Origin: Saccharothrix sp. ALI-22-I | GTDB taxonomy: Bacteria; Actinomycetota; Actinomycetes; Mycobacteriales; Pseudonocardiaceae | Direction: 5' to 3' | Length of the DNA: 64,000 nucleotides | Assembly (NCBI RefSeq): GCF_001984175.1 | Contig: NZ_MTQP01000067.1 | Coordinates: 806,001-870,000 of the forward strand | Part shown: positions 18,291 through 26,553 of the stretch, one piece after another | Layout of the letters: each line of letters starts with the position of its first letter | How positions within the stretch are numbered: position 1 is the first letter of the stretch | Notes under the pieces: model-generated | Database searches by the model: none | What the model was told of the DNA's origin: nothing | What the model saw: only the letters and a program-made list of their open reading frames with translations | Made by a program: the position numbers and the translations under genes

Positions 18291-19148
18291 GTGTCGAACG
18301 ACGACAAACGCCGTCGACAGGATGGCTCGACGGCCAAGCTGTCGGTCGCCGACCTGCTCGCCAGGCGCGAGGCGGAGACGCAGCCCATCCCGCGGATCAC
18401 CGCCGACGGAGCCCGCAATCGGACGACCGAGCGGATCAACGACGACGAGGAGACCGTGCGCTTCTCGGTGGCCAGTCTGGCTGCCGGGGCGGCGAGCACG
18501 ACGAACCTGTCGGGCCGCGAGTTGCACATCACCGAGTTGCTGCGCCGTGAGGGGCGCGCCGGTGAGGAAGAGCGCGGCGGCGGCGGGTTCTCCGTGCCGA
18601 AGCTCGTCGCGATGGCCAGTGGTGGCGTGGTGCTCGCCGGCGCTGTGACGTTCACCGCGACGAACCTGTTGTCGTCCCCGGACGAGCTGCCGCCGGCCGA
18701 GGTGCGTTTCGACGCCCGTGCGGCGGCGCGGGCCACCAACACGCTCACCAAGGACCTCGGCGCCGCCGCTGCCCAGCAGCAGGCGCCGCAGCAGCAGACG
18801 ACGACCGAGACCACCACGACGACGCCCGAGCGGACGACGGACCAGCGGACGCAGCGGCCCGCCACGCAGCCGACGACGACCACGACGCAGCAGCAGGCGC
18901 CGTCGACGCAGGAGCCGGCCCCGAGCAGCAACCCGGAGACGACGACCCCGGCGCCGAGCACGACCACCACGACGCCGGCACCGAGCACGACCACGCCGCC
19001 GGCGTCGTCGTCCACCCCGCCCCCGTCGTCGAGCACCCCTCCGGCCGAGGACGGCGACTCGGGCACCGGGGTCGGCCTGGAACTCGACCTGGGCGGGATT
19101 CTTGATCCGATCGTCGGCGGGTTCGACTTCTTCGCTCCGGCCAACTGA
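18291..19148 (+). CDS. Thr/Pro-rich single-pass membrane protein with repeated SVA-LL motifs
   Basis: 285 aa. The cytoplasmic half has four copies of a short amphipathic motif: KLSVADLLARRE (about 16-27), RFSVASLAAG, LHITELLRREG and FSVPKLVAM. A membrane helix follows at about 104-125, then an exterior tail dominated by Thr, Pro, Ser and Gln, typical of a wall-spanning, probably glycosylated stalk. It ends in a hydrophobic/acidic segment (LGGILDPIVGGFDFFAP). AAAGG lies nine bases before GTG 18291. Family not recognised. The Thr-rich cytoplasm could be phosphorylated by the adjacent kinases, which is inference. Confidence 0.75.
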   Translation: MSNDDKRRRQDGSTAKLSVADLLARREAETQPIPRITADGARNRTTERINDDEETVRFSVASLAAGAASTTNLSGRELHITELLRREGRAGEEERGGGGFSVPKLVAMASGGVVLAGAVTFTATNLLSSPDELPPAEVRFDARAAARATNTLTKDLGAAAAQQQAPQQQTTTETTTTTPERTTDQRTQRPATQPTTTTTQQQAPSTQEPAPSSNPETTTPAPSTTTTTPAPSTTTPPASSSTPPPSSSTPPAEDGDSGTGVGLELDLGGILDPIVGGFDFFAPAN

Positions 19149-19169
19149 CCTCTCGCGGACCCCGGCGGG

Positions 19170-19190
19170 CCACTCGGGGTGCCCGAGTGG
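19170..19190 (+). terminator. Terminator after the Thr-rich membrane protein gene
   Basis: CCACTCGGG-GTG-CCCGAGTGG is a perfect 9-bp stem with a three-base loop, 22 bases past the stop codon. The rest of the 361-base gap to the kinase (19191-19456) shows a -10-like TAGCCT near 19413 and no gene other than the short leader frame at 19457. Confidence 0.75.
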
Positions 19191-19456
19191 CGGCTTCGGG
19201 CTGTCCGCGTGCGCGACTCGGAGTGCCCGAGGACATGCCTCACCAGGCGATTGGGCCGTTCGGCCGCAAAAATCGTGATCTTCGTGCGAACGGGTGCCCT
19301 CGCGGCCCCGCATCGGGTATCCCTTCCCGGTCACCCCTCGGCTCGGGTGAGCTGCGCAACGGCTCGAAAGGCGTAGTCACGGCCGGGGTAGGCTCTGCGG
19401 GCGAGCGGTGGCCTAGCCTGTTCCGCGCACCGATCCGCACGACGAGGAGCCCGAGC

Positions 19457-19513
19457 GTGAGACCTGCTGCCCTTGCCGCGGTCACGCAGCGCCCCAGCGA
19501 GGTGGTCCGGTGA
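19457..19513 (+). CDS. Possible 18-aa leader peptide coupled to the first kinase gene
   Basis: GTG 19457 has GAGGAG seven bases upstream and opens an 18-codon frame (VRPAALAAVTQRPSEVVR) whose TGA overlaps the GTG start of the kinase as GTGA (19510-19513). The arrangement would couple kinase translation to this peptide. No homologue is known to me; it could be chance. Confidence 0.35.
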   Translation: MRPAALAAVTQRPSEVVR

Positions 19514-20874
19514 GCAACGACGATCGCGTCATCGCCGAGCGCTACCGATTCCTGGACCGGATCGGCAGCGGTGCGATGGGCGTCGTGTGGCGCGCCTACG
19601 ACGAGCGCCTGAGCCGCGTCGTGGCGATCAAGCAACTGCTGCTGCAGCCGAGCCTGGAAGCCACCGAGAAGGACGAGGCGATCCAGCGCGCCATGCGCGA
19701 GGGCCGCATCGCCGCCAAGCTGCACCACCCCAACGCCATCGCGGTGTACGACGTGGTGGAGGAGAACGGCGCTCCGTGCCTGGTCATGGAGTACCTGCCG
19801 TCCTACAGCCTGGCCGACACGATGGCCGAGCACGGCCCGCTGGAGCCGCTGGAGGTGGCCCAGATCGGCATGCAGGCCGCCGCCGCGCTGGCCGCCGCGC
19901 ACGCGGCCGGGATCGTGCACCGGGACGTGAAGCCCGGCAACGTGCTGATCGCCGACAACGGCCTGGTCAAGATCACCGACTTCGGCATCTCCCGGGCCAG
20001 CGACGATGTCACGGTCACCAAGACCGGCCTGATCGCGGGCACGCCCGCCTACTTGGCGCCGGAGATCGCCCGCGGCCAGGACCCGTCGGCCGCCTCGGAC
20101 GTGTTCTCGCTCGGCTCGACGCTCTACGCGGCGGTCGAGGGCGAGCCGCCGTTCGGGCTGTCGGAGAACACCCTGGGCGTGCTGCACGCCGTCGCGGCGG
20201 GCCGGATCAACCCGCCGACCGTCGACCACCCGTTGACCGACGTGCTGATGCGGTTCCTCAGCTACAACCCGGCCGACCGGCCGACCATGGCGCAGGCCCG
20301 CGACCTGCTCAGCGCGGTCGCGCACGGCCGCAACCCGACCCTTACCGGTCTGCTGCCGGCCAGCTCGCCGGGCTTCCCGCCGGTGATGGCCCCCGGTGCC
20401 GGCGCCACGACCATCCTGGACTCCGACCGCACCCGCGTGGTGCGGCCCGGTCCGCGCACGACGGGTCCGCGCACGACGAGCGGCAGCGCGCCGGTCGTCG
20501 CGCCGCCGCCGACGTCGAACAACAACCGGCCGCTGGTGATCGCCGCCGTGGTGCTGGGCGCGGTGCTGCTGTTCGGCTTCCTGCTGGTCTGGTTGGACGT
20601 GTTCGGCGAGAAGAACCCGACCACGCCGATCGTGACCGAGTCGAGTTCTTCGACGGTCGTGCCGACCACCACGACCACGCCGTCTGTGTTGATAACCACA
20701 GCCGTGGTGCCGACGACGACCGAAGAGCCGGAACCGACCACCACCACGACCACTACGACCACCACGACGACGACCACCACGACGACGCCACCGCCTTCGA
20801 CGACGACGCCATCGACCACTACGACGACGCCCACGACCACTACGACGACCTCCGTGCCCACCGTGAATCCGTGA
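19510..20874 (+). CDS. Membrane Ser/Thr protein kinase with poly-Thr exterior tail (kinase 1)
   Basis: 454 aa Hanks-type kinase. Seen: glycine loop IGSGAMGVVW, Lys41 in VAIKQL, HRDVKPGN (catalytic Asp139), DFGISRA (157-163), activation loop TGLIAGTPAYLAPE. One membrane helix lies at about 340-361 (IAAVVLGAVLLFGFLLVW). The outside tail of about 92 residues is almost only Thr/Pro/Ser with one run of 17 Thr; there are no PASTA repeats, so it is not a PknB orthologue. GTG 19510 has GAGG seven bases upstream. First of two tandem paralogues; ligand and substrates unknown. Confidence 0.93.
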   Translation: MSNDDRVIAERYRFLDRIGSGAMGVVWRAYDERLSRVVAIKQLLLQPSLEATEKDEAIQRAMREGRIAAKLHHPNAIAVYDVVEENGAPCLVMEYLPSYSLADTMAEHGPLEPLEVAQIGMQAAAALAAAHAAGIVHRDVKPGNVLIADNGLVKITDFGISRASDDVTVTKTGLIAGTPAYLAPEIARGQDPSAASDVFSLGSTLYAAVEGEPPFGLSENTLGVLHAVAAGRINPPTVDHPLTDVLMRFLSYNPADRPTMAQARDLLSAVAHGRNPTLTGLLPASSPGFPPVMAPGAGATTILDSDRTRVVRPGPRTTGPRTTSGSAPVVAPPPTSNNNRPLVIAAVVLGAVLLFGFLLVWLDVFGEKNPTTPIVTESSSSTVVPTTTTTPSVLITTAVVPTTTEEPEPTTTTTTTTTTTTTTTTTPPPSTTTPSTTTTTPTTTTTTSVPTVNP

Positions 20875-20983
20875 CCTCGTTAAGGTGGGGGCCGAACCCG
20901 TTCGGGTGACGCAACGTTCTTGTCCTGGTGGCGTGTTGTCGTGCGCCACTGAATGAACCCTTAGCAGCTACTGGGAGCACGCC

Positions 20984-22603
20984 GTGAGCGACGATGGCCG
21001 CCTGGTTGCCGGCCGCTACCGACTTGGCCAGCGGATCGGCAGCGGTGCGATGGGCATCGTCTGGCAGGCGCACGACGAGCGACTGCACCGGACTGTCGCC
21101 GTCAAGCAGCTGTTGCTCCAGCCGGGCCTGGCGGAAGCCGACACCGACGAGGCGAAGCGCCGCGCGATGCGCGAGGGCCGGATCGCGGCCCGCCTCCAGC
21201 ACCCGCACGCGATCGCGGTGTACGACGTGGCCGAGGACGACGGCCAGCCGTGGCTGGTGATGGAGTACCTGCCGTCCAAGAGCCTGTCCACGGCCCTCTC
21301 GGAGCGCGGCACGCTGCCGCCACGTGACGTGGCCTCGATCGGCTCGCAGGTCGCCTCGGCGCTCGCCGCCGCGCACAACGCGGGCATCGTGCACCGCGAC
21401 ATCAAGCCGGGCAACATCCTGCTCGGCAACGAGGGCACGGTGAAGATCACCGACTTCGGCATCTCCCGGGCCACCGGCGACGTCACGGTCACCGCGACCG
21501 GGATGCTCGCGGGCACGCCCGCCTACCTCGCGCCCGAGGTGGCCAAGGGTTACGACCCCGGCCCGCCCTCGGACGTGTTCTCGCTGGGCTCGACGCTGTA
21601 CGCGGCGATCGAGGGCGCGCCGCCGTTCGGCCTGAACGAGAACACCATCGCGCTGCTGCACCAGGTCGCGTCGGGCAAGGTGGTGCCGCCGAAGCAGGCC
21701 GGTCCGCTGACCGCGCTGCTGATGCGCCTGCTGCGCGCCGAGCCGGAGGACCGGCCGACCATGGCCGAGGCGCGCGAGGCGTTGGCCGCGGTGGCGGCGG
21801 GACGTGCCGCGCCCGAGTTCCCGATGTCGATGCCGAAATCGCATCCGCCGTCGTGGCAGGGCGCGCCCGTGCAGGCCCCGGCGACCCGTGCGCTGAACCC
21901 GGTGACCCCGGCCACCCCGAACAACCCGCCGCACGCCGCGACCCGCGTGGCGCCCGTACCGGCCCAGGCCCAGGCTCCGGCTCCGCAGCGGCAGATGAAC
22001 CACAACAACCCGCCGCCCGCTCGCCCGCTCGGGCGATCGAGACCGCTCGCCGCCAGGGGCGGACCGATCAAGAGCAAGCGGTCCGCGGCCGTCACCGCGC
22101 TCGCCATCGCGGGCGCGGCCGTCGTGGGCATCCTGCTGGCCAGCATGCTGTCCGGCGGCGACAACCTCCCGGACGACCAGGCCACCGGGCCGACCACGTC
22201 GACCACCGCGCAGGAAGCGGGTGGTGAGGCGTCGGTGACGCCGTCGAAGAAGTCGGCCAACCCGCCGTTGGTGATCACCGCCGACCCGACGCCGCAGCAG
22301 CAGGAACAGACGGTCCGGGACTACTTCAGCCTGCTCCCGGAGAACGTGGACGACGGGTTCAGCCGCCTCAGCGACAAGATGAAGGCGGCGTCCGGCGGGA
22401 TCGCCGGCTACAAGAGCCGGTGGGACCAGGTGAAGTCGGTGAGCCTCGACGAGGTGAGCCAGAACGCGGACTACGCGTACATCGTCGTGATCAGCTACCA
22501 GATGAAGGACGGCTCGCGCACCAGCGAGCGCAAGCTGGTCGGCCTGGCCTGGAAGGGCCAGAGCCTGTTCATCGACAAGGAAGACCCGCTGGGCCAGCCG
22601 TGA
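20984..22603 (+). CDS. Membrane Ser/Thr protein kinase with NTF2-like exterior domain (kinase 2)
   Basis: 539 aa. The kinase domain (1-270) is a close paralogue of kinase 1: IGSGAMGIVW, Lys41, HRDIKPGN, DFGISRA, GMLAGTPAYLAPE. A Pro/Ala/Gln-rich juxtamembrane linker, a membrane helix (about 365-388, TALAIAGAAVVGILLASML) and an exterior part follow. The last ~95 residues (VRDYFSLLPENVDDGFSRLS ... YKSRWDQVKSVSLDEV) form a small alpha+beta domain also seen in kinase 3 and the 17351 protein. No PASTA domains. GGAG lies nine bases before GTG 20984. Probably arose by tandem duplication with replacement of the exterior part. Confidence 0.94.
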   Translation: MSDDGRLVAGRYRLGQRIGSGAMGIVWQAHDERLHRTVAVKQLLLQPGLAEADTDEAKRRAMREGRIAARLQHPHAIAVYDVAEDDGQPWLVMEYLPSKSLSTALSERGTLPPRDVASIGSQVASALAAAHNAGIVHRDIKPGNILLGNEGTVKITDFGISRATGDVTVTATGMLAGTPAYLAPEVAKGYDPGPPSDVFSLGSTLYAAIEGAPPFGLNENTIALLHQVASGKVVPPKQAGPLTALLMRLLRAEPEDRPTMAEAREALAAVAAGRAAPEFPMSMPKSHPPSWQGAPVQAPATRALNPVTPATPNNPPHAATRVAPVPAQAQAPAPQRQMNHNNPPPARPLGRSRPLAARGGPIKSKRSAAVTALAIAGAAVVGILLASMLSGGDNLPDDQATGPTTSTTAQEAGGEASVTPSKKSANPPLVITADPTPQQQEQTVRDYFSLLPENVDDGFSRLSDKMKAASGGIAGYKSRWDQVKSVSLDEVSQNADYAYIVVISYQMKDGSRTSERKLVGLAWKGQSLFIDKEDPLGQP

Positions 22604-22622
22604 CCGCTGGGCCTGCCGTGAC

Positions 22623-23516
22623 CTAGCCGGTCGCGGACTTCAAGGCCTCCAGCAGGGTGATGACGGCGGGTGAGCCGACGCCGTCCTCGCGGATGGCGGC
22701 GCAGATGGTCCTGGTCGGCTCCGGGTGGCGCAGCTTGCGGACCACCACGCCGGGGTGGATCACGCCGAGGCTGAGCTTGGGCACGATGGTCACGCCGAGC
22801 CCGGCCGCGACGAACCCCTGTGCGGTCGGGTAGTCGTCGGCCTCCACCACGATGTTGGGCGCGAACCCGGCACCCGCGCAGCCGTTGAGCACGATGTCCC
22901 GGCACGGTCCGGGCGGCGCCACGGCGTCCACCCACTGCTCCTCCGCCAGGTCGGCGAGGTCGAGCACCCGTTTGCGGGTCAGCTCGTGGCCGCGCGGCAG
23001 CACGGCCAGGTACGGGTCGTCGAGCAGGTGCACGATCTGCACGCCGCGCGGCAGCTCGCTGCCCCGGTGGTGCACCACGATGGCCACGTCGGCGCGTCCC
23101 GCCGCGATCTCCACCATCGGGTCGTCCGGCTCGGTCAGCTTGAGGTCCAACTGCACGTCGGCGTGCTTGGCCCGGAACAGGGCCACGGCCGGCGGCACGA
23201 GCGCCGCGCCCGCGGTGGCGAAGTAGCGCACCCGCAGCCGCCCGGTGCGGCCCGCGCGCAGGTCGGCGAGCGCCGCCTCGGCCTCGACCAGCCGGTCGGT
23301 GATGTGCGCGGCGTGCTCGGTGAGCAGCCGGCCCGCCACCGTCGGCCGCACGCCCCGCCCGACCCGGTCCAGCAGCGGCAGGCCCGCCTGCTTCTCCAAG
23401 GCCGAGACCTGCTGGCTGACGGCCGAGGGCGTGTACCCGAGGTTCACCGCGGCCGCGGTGATGGAGCCGGTGGTCACCACGGCCCGGAGCACCTGCATGC
23501 GTCGCACGTCCAACAT
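22623..23516 (-). CDS. LysR-family transcriptional regulator
   Basis: 297 aa. The N-terminal HTH reads MLDVRRMQVLRAVVTTGSIT, then AAAVNLGYTPSAVSQQVSAL (recognition helix), followed by the linker helix and a periplasmic-binding-like effector domain (LRVRYFATAGAALVPPAVAL; GRADVAIVVHHRG). It is divergent from the EamA transporter gene (81-base intergenic, AT-rich for this genome), the standard layout in which a LysR protein controls its neighbour and itself. Effector unknown. Confidence 0.93.
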   Translation of the reverse strand: MLDVRRMQVLRAVVTTGSITAAAVNLGYTPSAVSQQVSALEKQAGLPLLDRVGRGVRPTVAGRLLTEHAAHITDRLVEAEAALADLRAGRTGRLRVRYFATAGAALVPPAVALFRAKHADVQLDLKLTEPDDPMVEIAAGRADVAIVVHHRGSELPRGVQIVHLLDDPYLAVLPRGHELTRKRVLDLADLAEEQWVDAVAPPGPCRDIVLNGCAGAGFAPNIVVEADDYPTAQGFVAAGLGVTIVPKLSLGVIHPGVVVRKLRHPEPTRTICAAIREDGVGSPAVITLLEALKSATG

Positions 23517-23597
23517 GCCGTCACCGTACAGCTCTGCTTAAGTATCTTGCAGTTCTATTCACTTGTCCTGATGCTTCGCAGCACGCAAGGTGGACTC

Positions 23598-24515
23598 GTG
23601 AACAAGCCTGGCACGCTGATCAGGATGGGTGTCCTGGCCCTGCTCTGGGGGTCCAGCTTCCTGTGGATCAAGATCGCCCTGACCGGCCTCTCGCCGGTCC
23701 AGATCACGCTCACCCGCACCACGCTCGGCGCGCTGGTGCTGGTCGCGCTGGTCTACTGGAGCAAGCAGCGGCTGCCCCGCGACAAGGCGTCCTGGCTGCA
23801 CCTGGGCCTGGCCGCGTTCTTCGGCGCCGCGCTCCCGTTCGCGCTGTTCGCGCTGGGTGAGCAGACCGTGGACTCCGGTGTCGCGGGCGTGCTCAACTCC
23901 ACCACGCCGCTGTGGGCGCTGGGCATCGGTCTGGTCCTGGGCACCGAGCGGCAGCGGAACCCGGCGCGGATCGTGGGCCTGGTCCTCGGCTTCGCGGGCG
24001 TGCTGCTCATCTTCGCGCCCTGGCAGCAGGCCGGTCTGGCCAGTTGGGGCGCGCTCGCCTGCCTGGCCGCCGCGGCGTCGTACGCGGTCAGCTACACCTA
24101 CATCGGCCGCATGGTGTCCGGGCGCGGCCTCACCCCGATGCAGATCTCCTCGACCCAACTGGTGGCCGCGGCGGGCATGACGGCGGTGGCGGTGCCGATC
24201 GCCGGGTCGCAGCCGGTGCACCTGTCCTGGCCGCCGCTGGTGGCCGTGGCGATCCTGGGCGTGTTCGGGACGGGCGTCGCGTTCGTGCTGAACTACCGCA
24301 TCCTGGAGGACGAGGGCGCGACCAGCGCCACGACGGTCGGCTACCTGCTGCCCGTGGTTTCGGTATCGCTGGGCGCACTGTTCCTCGGTGAGGCGCTCAA
24401 CCTCCGCATCGTCATCGGCATGGTGGTGGTGCTCGTCGGCGTCGCGCTGACCCGCAAGCAGCCCGCGACGGCGTTCGTGCCGGTGGCCGCGGTACCGGTG
24501 ACTACGCTCAAGTGA
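23598..24515 (+). CDS. EamA/DMT-family transporter
   Basis: 305 aa, ten hydrophobic helices in two repeated EamA halves (MGVLALLWGSSFLWIKIALT near the start; ACLAAAASYAVSYTYIGRMV opening the second half). Such proteins export amino acids or other small metabolites. GTG 23598 has AAGG seven bases upstream; ATG 23571 is an alternative that adds nine residues. Divergent partner of the LysR gene, which probably regulates it. Substrate cannot be told from sequence. Confidence 0.9.
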   Translation: MNKPGTLIRMGVLALLWGSSFLWIKIALTGLSPVQITLTRTTLGALVLVALVYWSKQRLPRDKASWLHLGLAAFFGAALPFALFALGEQTVDSGVAGVLNSTTPLWALGIGLVLGTERQRNPARIVGLVLGFAGVLLIFAPWQQAGLASWGALACLAAAASYAVSYTYIGRMVSGRGLTPMQISSTQLVAAAGMTAVAVPIAGSQPVHLSWPPLVAVAILGVFGTGVAFVLNYRILEDEGATSATTVGYLLPVVSVSLGALFLGEALNLRIVIGMVVVLVGVALTRKQPATAFVPVAAVPVTTLK

Positions 24516-24586
24516 CCAGGCATAACGCACTGTTACTCACCGGTACGGCCAAGTGAGACAGCGGTCGTGGGCAAACGGGTGGTCTT

Positions 24587-24600
24587 GAGACCCAGGTCTC
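24587..24600. promoter_or_regulatory. Perfect inverted repeat GAGACC-CA-GGTCTC, possible operator
   Basis: A 14-base palindrome in the 183-base gap between the transporter and the SsgA-like gene, about 100 bases before the latter. Could be a repressor site for the SsgA-like gene. Position is the only support. Confidence 0.35.
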
Positions 24601-24698
24601 CCCCGATCGCGTGGTGTTCAGGCGAACCCCGTCCCGATTCGCCCTCTCGGACGTCTCCTCACATGAGAGGGACGATTCTGGAAGGGAACCCACGAGCC

Positions 24699-25109
24699 AT
24701 GAGCAACGAGAGCATCACCATCACGACGACGTTCCACCTCCTCGTCCCGGGCGTGGCCCCGGCGCCGGTGGAGGCCGAGCTCCACTACGAGCCGGAGGAC
24801 CCGTACGCGGTCGCCGTCCTGTTCCACACCGGGCAGGGCAAGGTCGAGTGGATCTTCGCCCGGGACCTGCTGGCCGACGGCCTGCTGACCCCGTCCGGCG
24901 AGGGCGACATCCTGGTCCGGCCGGCCGCCGACGACCCGGAGCGGGTCCTGCTGGAGCTGAACGCCCCGACGGGCTTCGCGATCCTGTCCGCCGACGCCGA
25001 GTACATCGCCGAATTCCTGGACCTCACCTACGACGTGGTCCAGCCCGGCGAGGAGGACTTGTGGATCGACTTCGACCGCGAGCTGGCCAAGTTGGTCTCG
25101 ACCAACTGA
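24699..25109 (+). CDS. SsgA/SsgB-family sporulation and cell-division regulator
   Basis: 136 aa, the family's usual length. Characteristic blocks are present: EAELHYEPEDPYAVAVLFHT, KVEWIFARDLLADGLLTPSG, GDILVRPA and the acidic end WIDFDRELAKLV. In Streptomyces these proteins position FtsZ or septal peptidoglycan synthesis during sporulation; in other actinobacteria a single SsgB-like copy is common. The N-terminus (MSNESITITTTFHLLV) matches the family, fixing ATG 24699; GGAAGGG is 12 bases upstream, rather far. It sits 23 bases before kinase 3 and may be cotranscribed with it. Confidence 0.9.
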   Translation: MSNESITITTTFHLLVPGVAPAPVEAELHYEPEDPYAVAVLFHTGQGKVEWIFARDLLADGLLTPSGEGDILVRPAADDPERVLLELNAPTGFAILSADAEYIAEFLDLTYDVVQPGEEDLWIDFDRELAKLVSTN

Positions 25110-25132
25110 CCTCATCGCCTAACCTCCAGGGC

Positions 25133-26539
25133 GTGACGGAGTCCGGGGGGACGGTAGGCGGTCGGTACGCGCTGGTCGAGCGGATCGGCAGCGGCGCCAT
25201 GGGCGTCGTCTGGCGGGCGCGGGACGAGCTGCTCGACCGCGAGGTGGCGGTGAAGCAGCTGCGCGGGCCGGAGCTGTCCGCCGAGGAGGCGGAGGTGGCC
25301 GGGGCACGGGCGATGCGCGAGGCGCGCAACGCCGCACGGCTCCAGCACCCCAACGCCGTCGCGGTCTTCGACGTGGTGGTGGAGAACGACCGGCCGTGGC
25401 TGGTCATGGAGTACCTGCCCTCGCACAGCCTGGCCGGGCTGCTGGGCGAACGGGGCAGGCTGAGCCCGGCCGAGACGGCCCGGATCGGCGGTCAGGTCGC
25501 GGCCGCGCTGGCTGCGGCGCACGCGGCGGGCATCGTGCACCGGGACGTGAAGCCGTCCAACGTGCTCATCGGCCACGACGGCACGGTGAAGCTCACCGAT
25601 TTCGGCATCTCCCGGGCCGCGGGCGACGGCACGCTCACCGGCAGCGGCATGATCACCGGCACCCCGGCGTACCTGGCGCCCGAGGTGGCGCGCGGCGAGC
25701 AGCCGGACACGGCTTCCGACGTGTTCTCCCTGGGGGCGACGCTGTACGCGGCGACCGAGGGTCAGGCGCCGTACGGGGCGAGCGACAACAGCTTCGGCCT
25801 GCTCTACCGGGCCGCGGCGGGCCGGATCGAGCCGCCCACCGGATCGGGTGAGCTCACCGGACTGCTGACCAGGATGCTCGACATCGACCCCGAAGTCCGT
25901 CCGACCGCGGCGCAGGCCGTGGAGTTGCTGGCCAAGCCGCCTGTCGAGGTGGTGGCGAAGCCGTCCGTCGAGGTGGTGGCGAAGCCGTCCGTCGAGGTGG
26001 TGGCGAAGCCGTCCGTCGAGGTGGTGGCGAAGCCGTCCGTCGAGGTGGTGGCGAAGCCGTCCGTCGAGCGCAAGCGGCGCCGATGGCTGGTGCCCGTGCT
26101 CATGGCGGCCGTGTTCCTACTCGTCTCCGGTGTCGCCGCCGCCGTGTTCCTGCTGCCGGAACTCAACCTGAGCCGGTACCTGGGTCAGGACGTCGACGCC
26201 GCCCACACGCATGTGGCCACGCCCTCGTACACGGCCGACGACGCCATGGCGCTGGTGCGCTCCCACTACGAACTGCTGCCGGAGAACGTGGAGGTCGCCT
26301 ACGAGAACCTGGCGACCTCGTACCGCCAGGCGTTCCCCGAGTACCAGGAGTTCTGGGGGCAGTACGACGACGTCCGCGCCGACCAGTTCGAGGCCGTGGA
26401 GGCCCACCCGAGAAGGTTCATCGTCCAGGCACGGGTGACGTTCCTGCAGGGCCCGTCCGAGGTGGCCGGGGTCTACCAGCTCGTGGTCGAGGCCGGCGAC
26501 GGCCGGCTGCGGATCACCGAGTCCAGGGCGTTGCCCTAG
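25133..26539 (+). CDS. Membrane Ser/Thr protein kinase with octapeptide repeat linker (kinase 3)
   Basis: 468 aa. Kinase domain: IGSGAMGVVW, Lys41 in VAVKQL, HRDVKPSN, DFGISRA, GMITGTPAYLAPE. After the kinase come five exact copies of VEVVAKPS, a basic patch (ERKRRRW), a membrane helix (VPVLMAAVFLLVSGVAAAVF) and an exterior domain (VRSHYELLPENVEVAYENLA ... EYQEFWGQYDD) of the same type as kinase 2. No PASTA domain. GTG 25133 follows the SsgA-like stop by 23 bases. Third member of the local kinase family. Confidence 0.93.
   Translation: MTESGGTVGGRYALVERIGSGAMGVVWRARDELLDREVAVKQLRGPELSAEEAEVAGARAMREARNAARLQHPNAVAVFDVVVENDRPWLVMEYLPSHSLAGLLGERGRLSPAETARIGGQVAAALAAAHAAGIVHRDVKPSNVLIGHDGTVKLTDFGISRAAGDGTLTGSGMITGTPAYLAPEVARGEQPDTASDVFSLGATLYAATEGQAPYGASDNSFGLLYRAAAGRIEPPTGSGELTGLLTRMLDIDPEVRPTAAQAVELLAKPPVEVVAKPSVEVVAKPSVEVVAKPSVEVVAKPSVEVVAKPSVERKRRRWLVPVLMAAVFLLVSGVAAAVFLLPELNLSRYLGQDVDAAHTHVATPSYTADDAMALVRSHYELLPENVEVAYENLATSYRQAFPEYQEFWGQYDDVRADQFEAVEAHPRRFIVQARVTFLQGPSEVAGVYQLVVEAGDGRLRITESRALP
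25943..26068 (+). repeat. 24-nt in-frame tandem repeat (5.25 copies) inside kinase 3
   Basis: The unit GTCGAGGTGGTGGCGAAGCC + GTCC repeats five times without a mismatch from 25943 to 26062 and starts a sixth copy. It encodes VEVVAKPS between the kinase domain and the membrane helix. Perfect identity points to recent expansion and probable length variation between strains. Confidence 0.95.
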
Positions 26540-26553
26540 GCGCGCGGCCCGGC

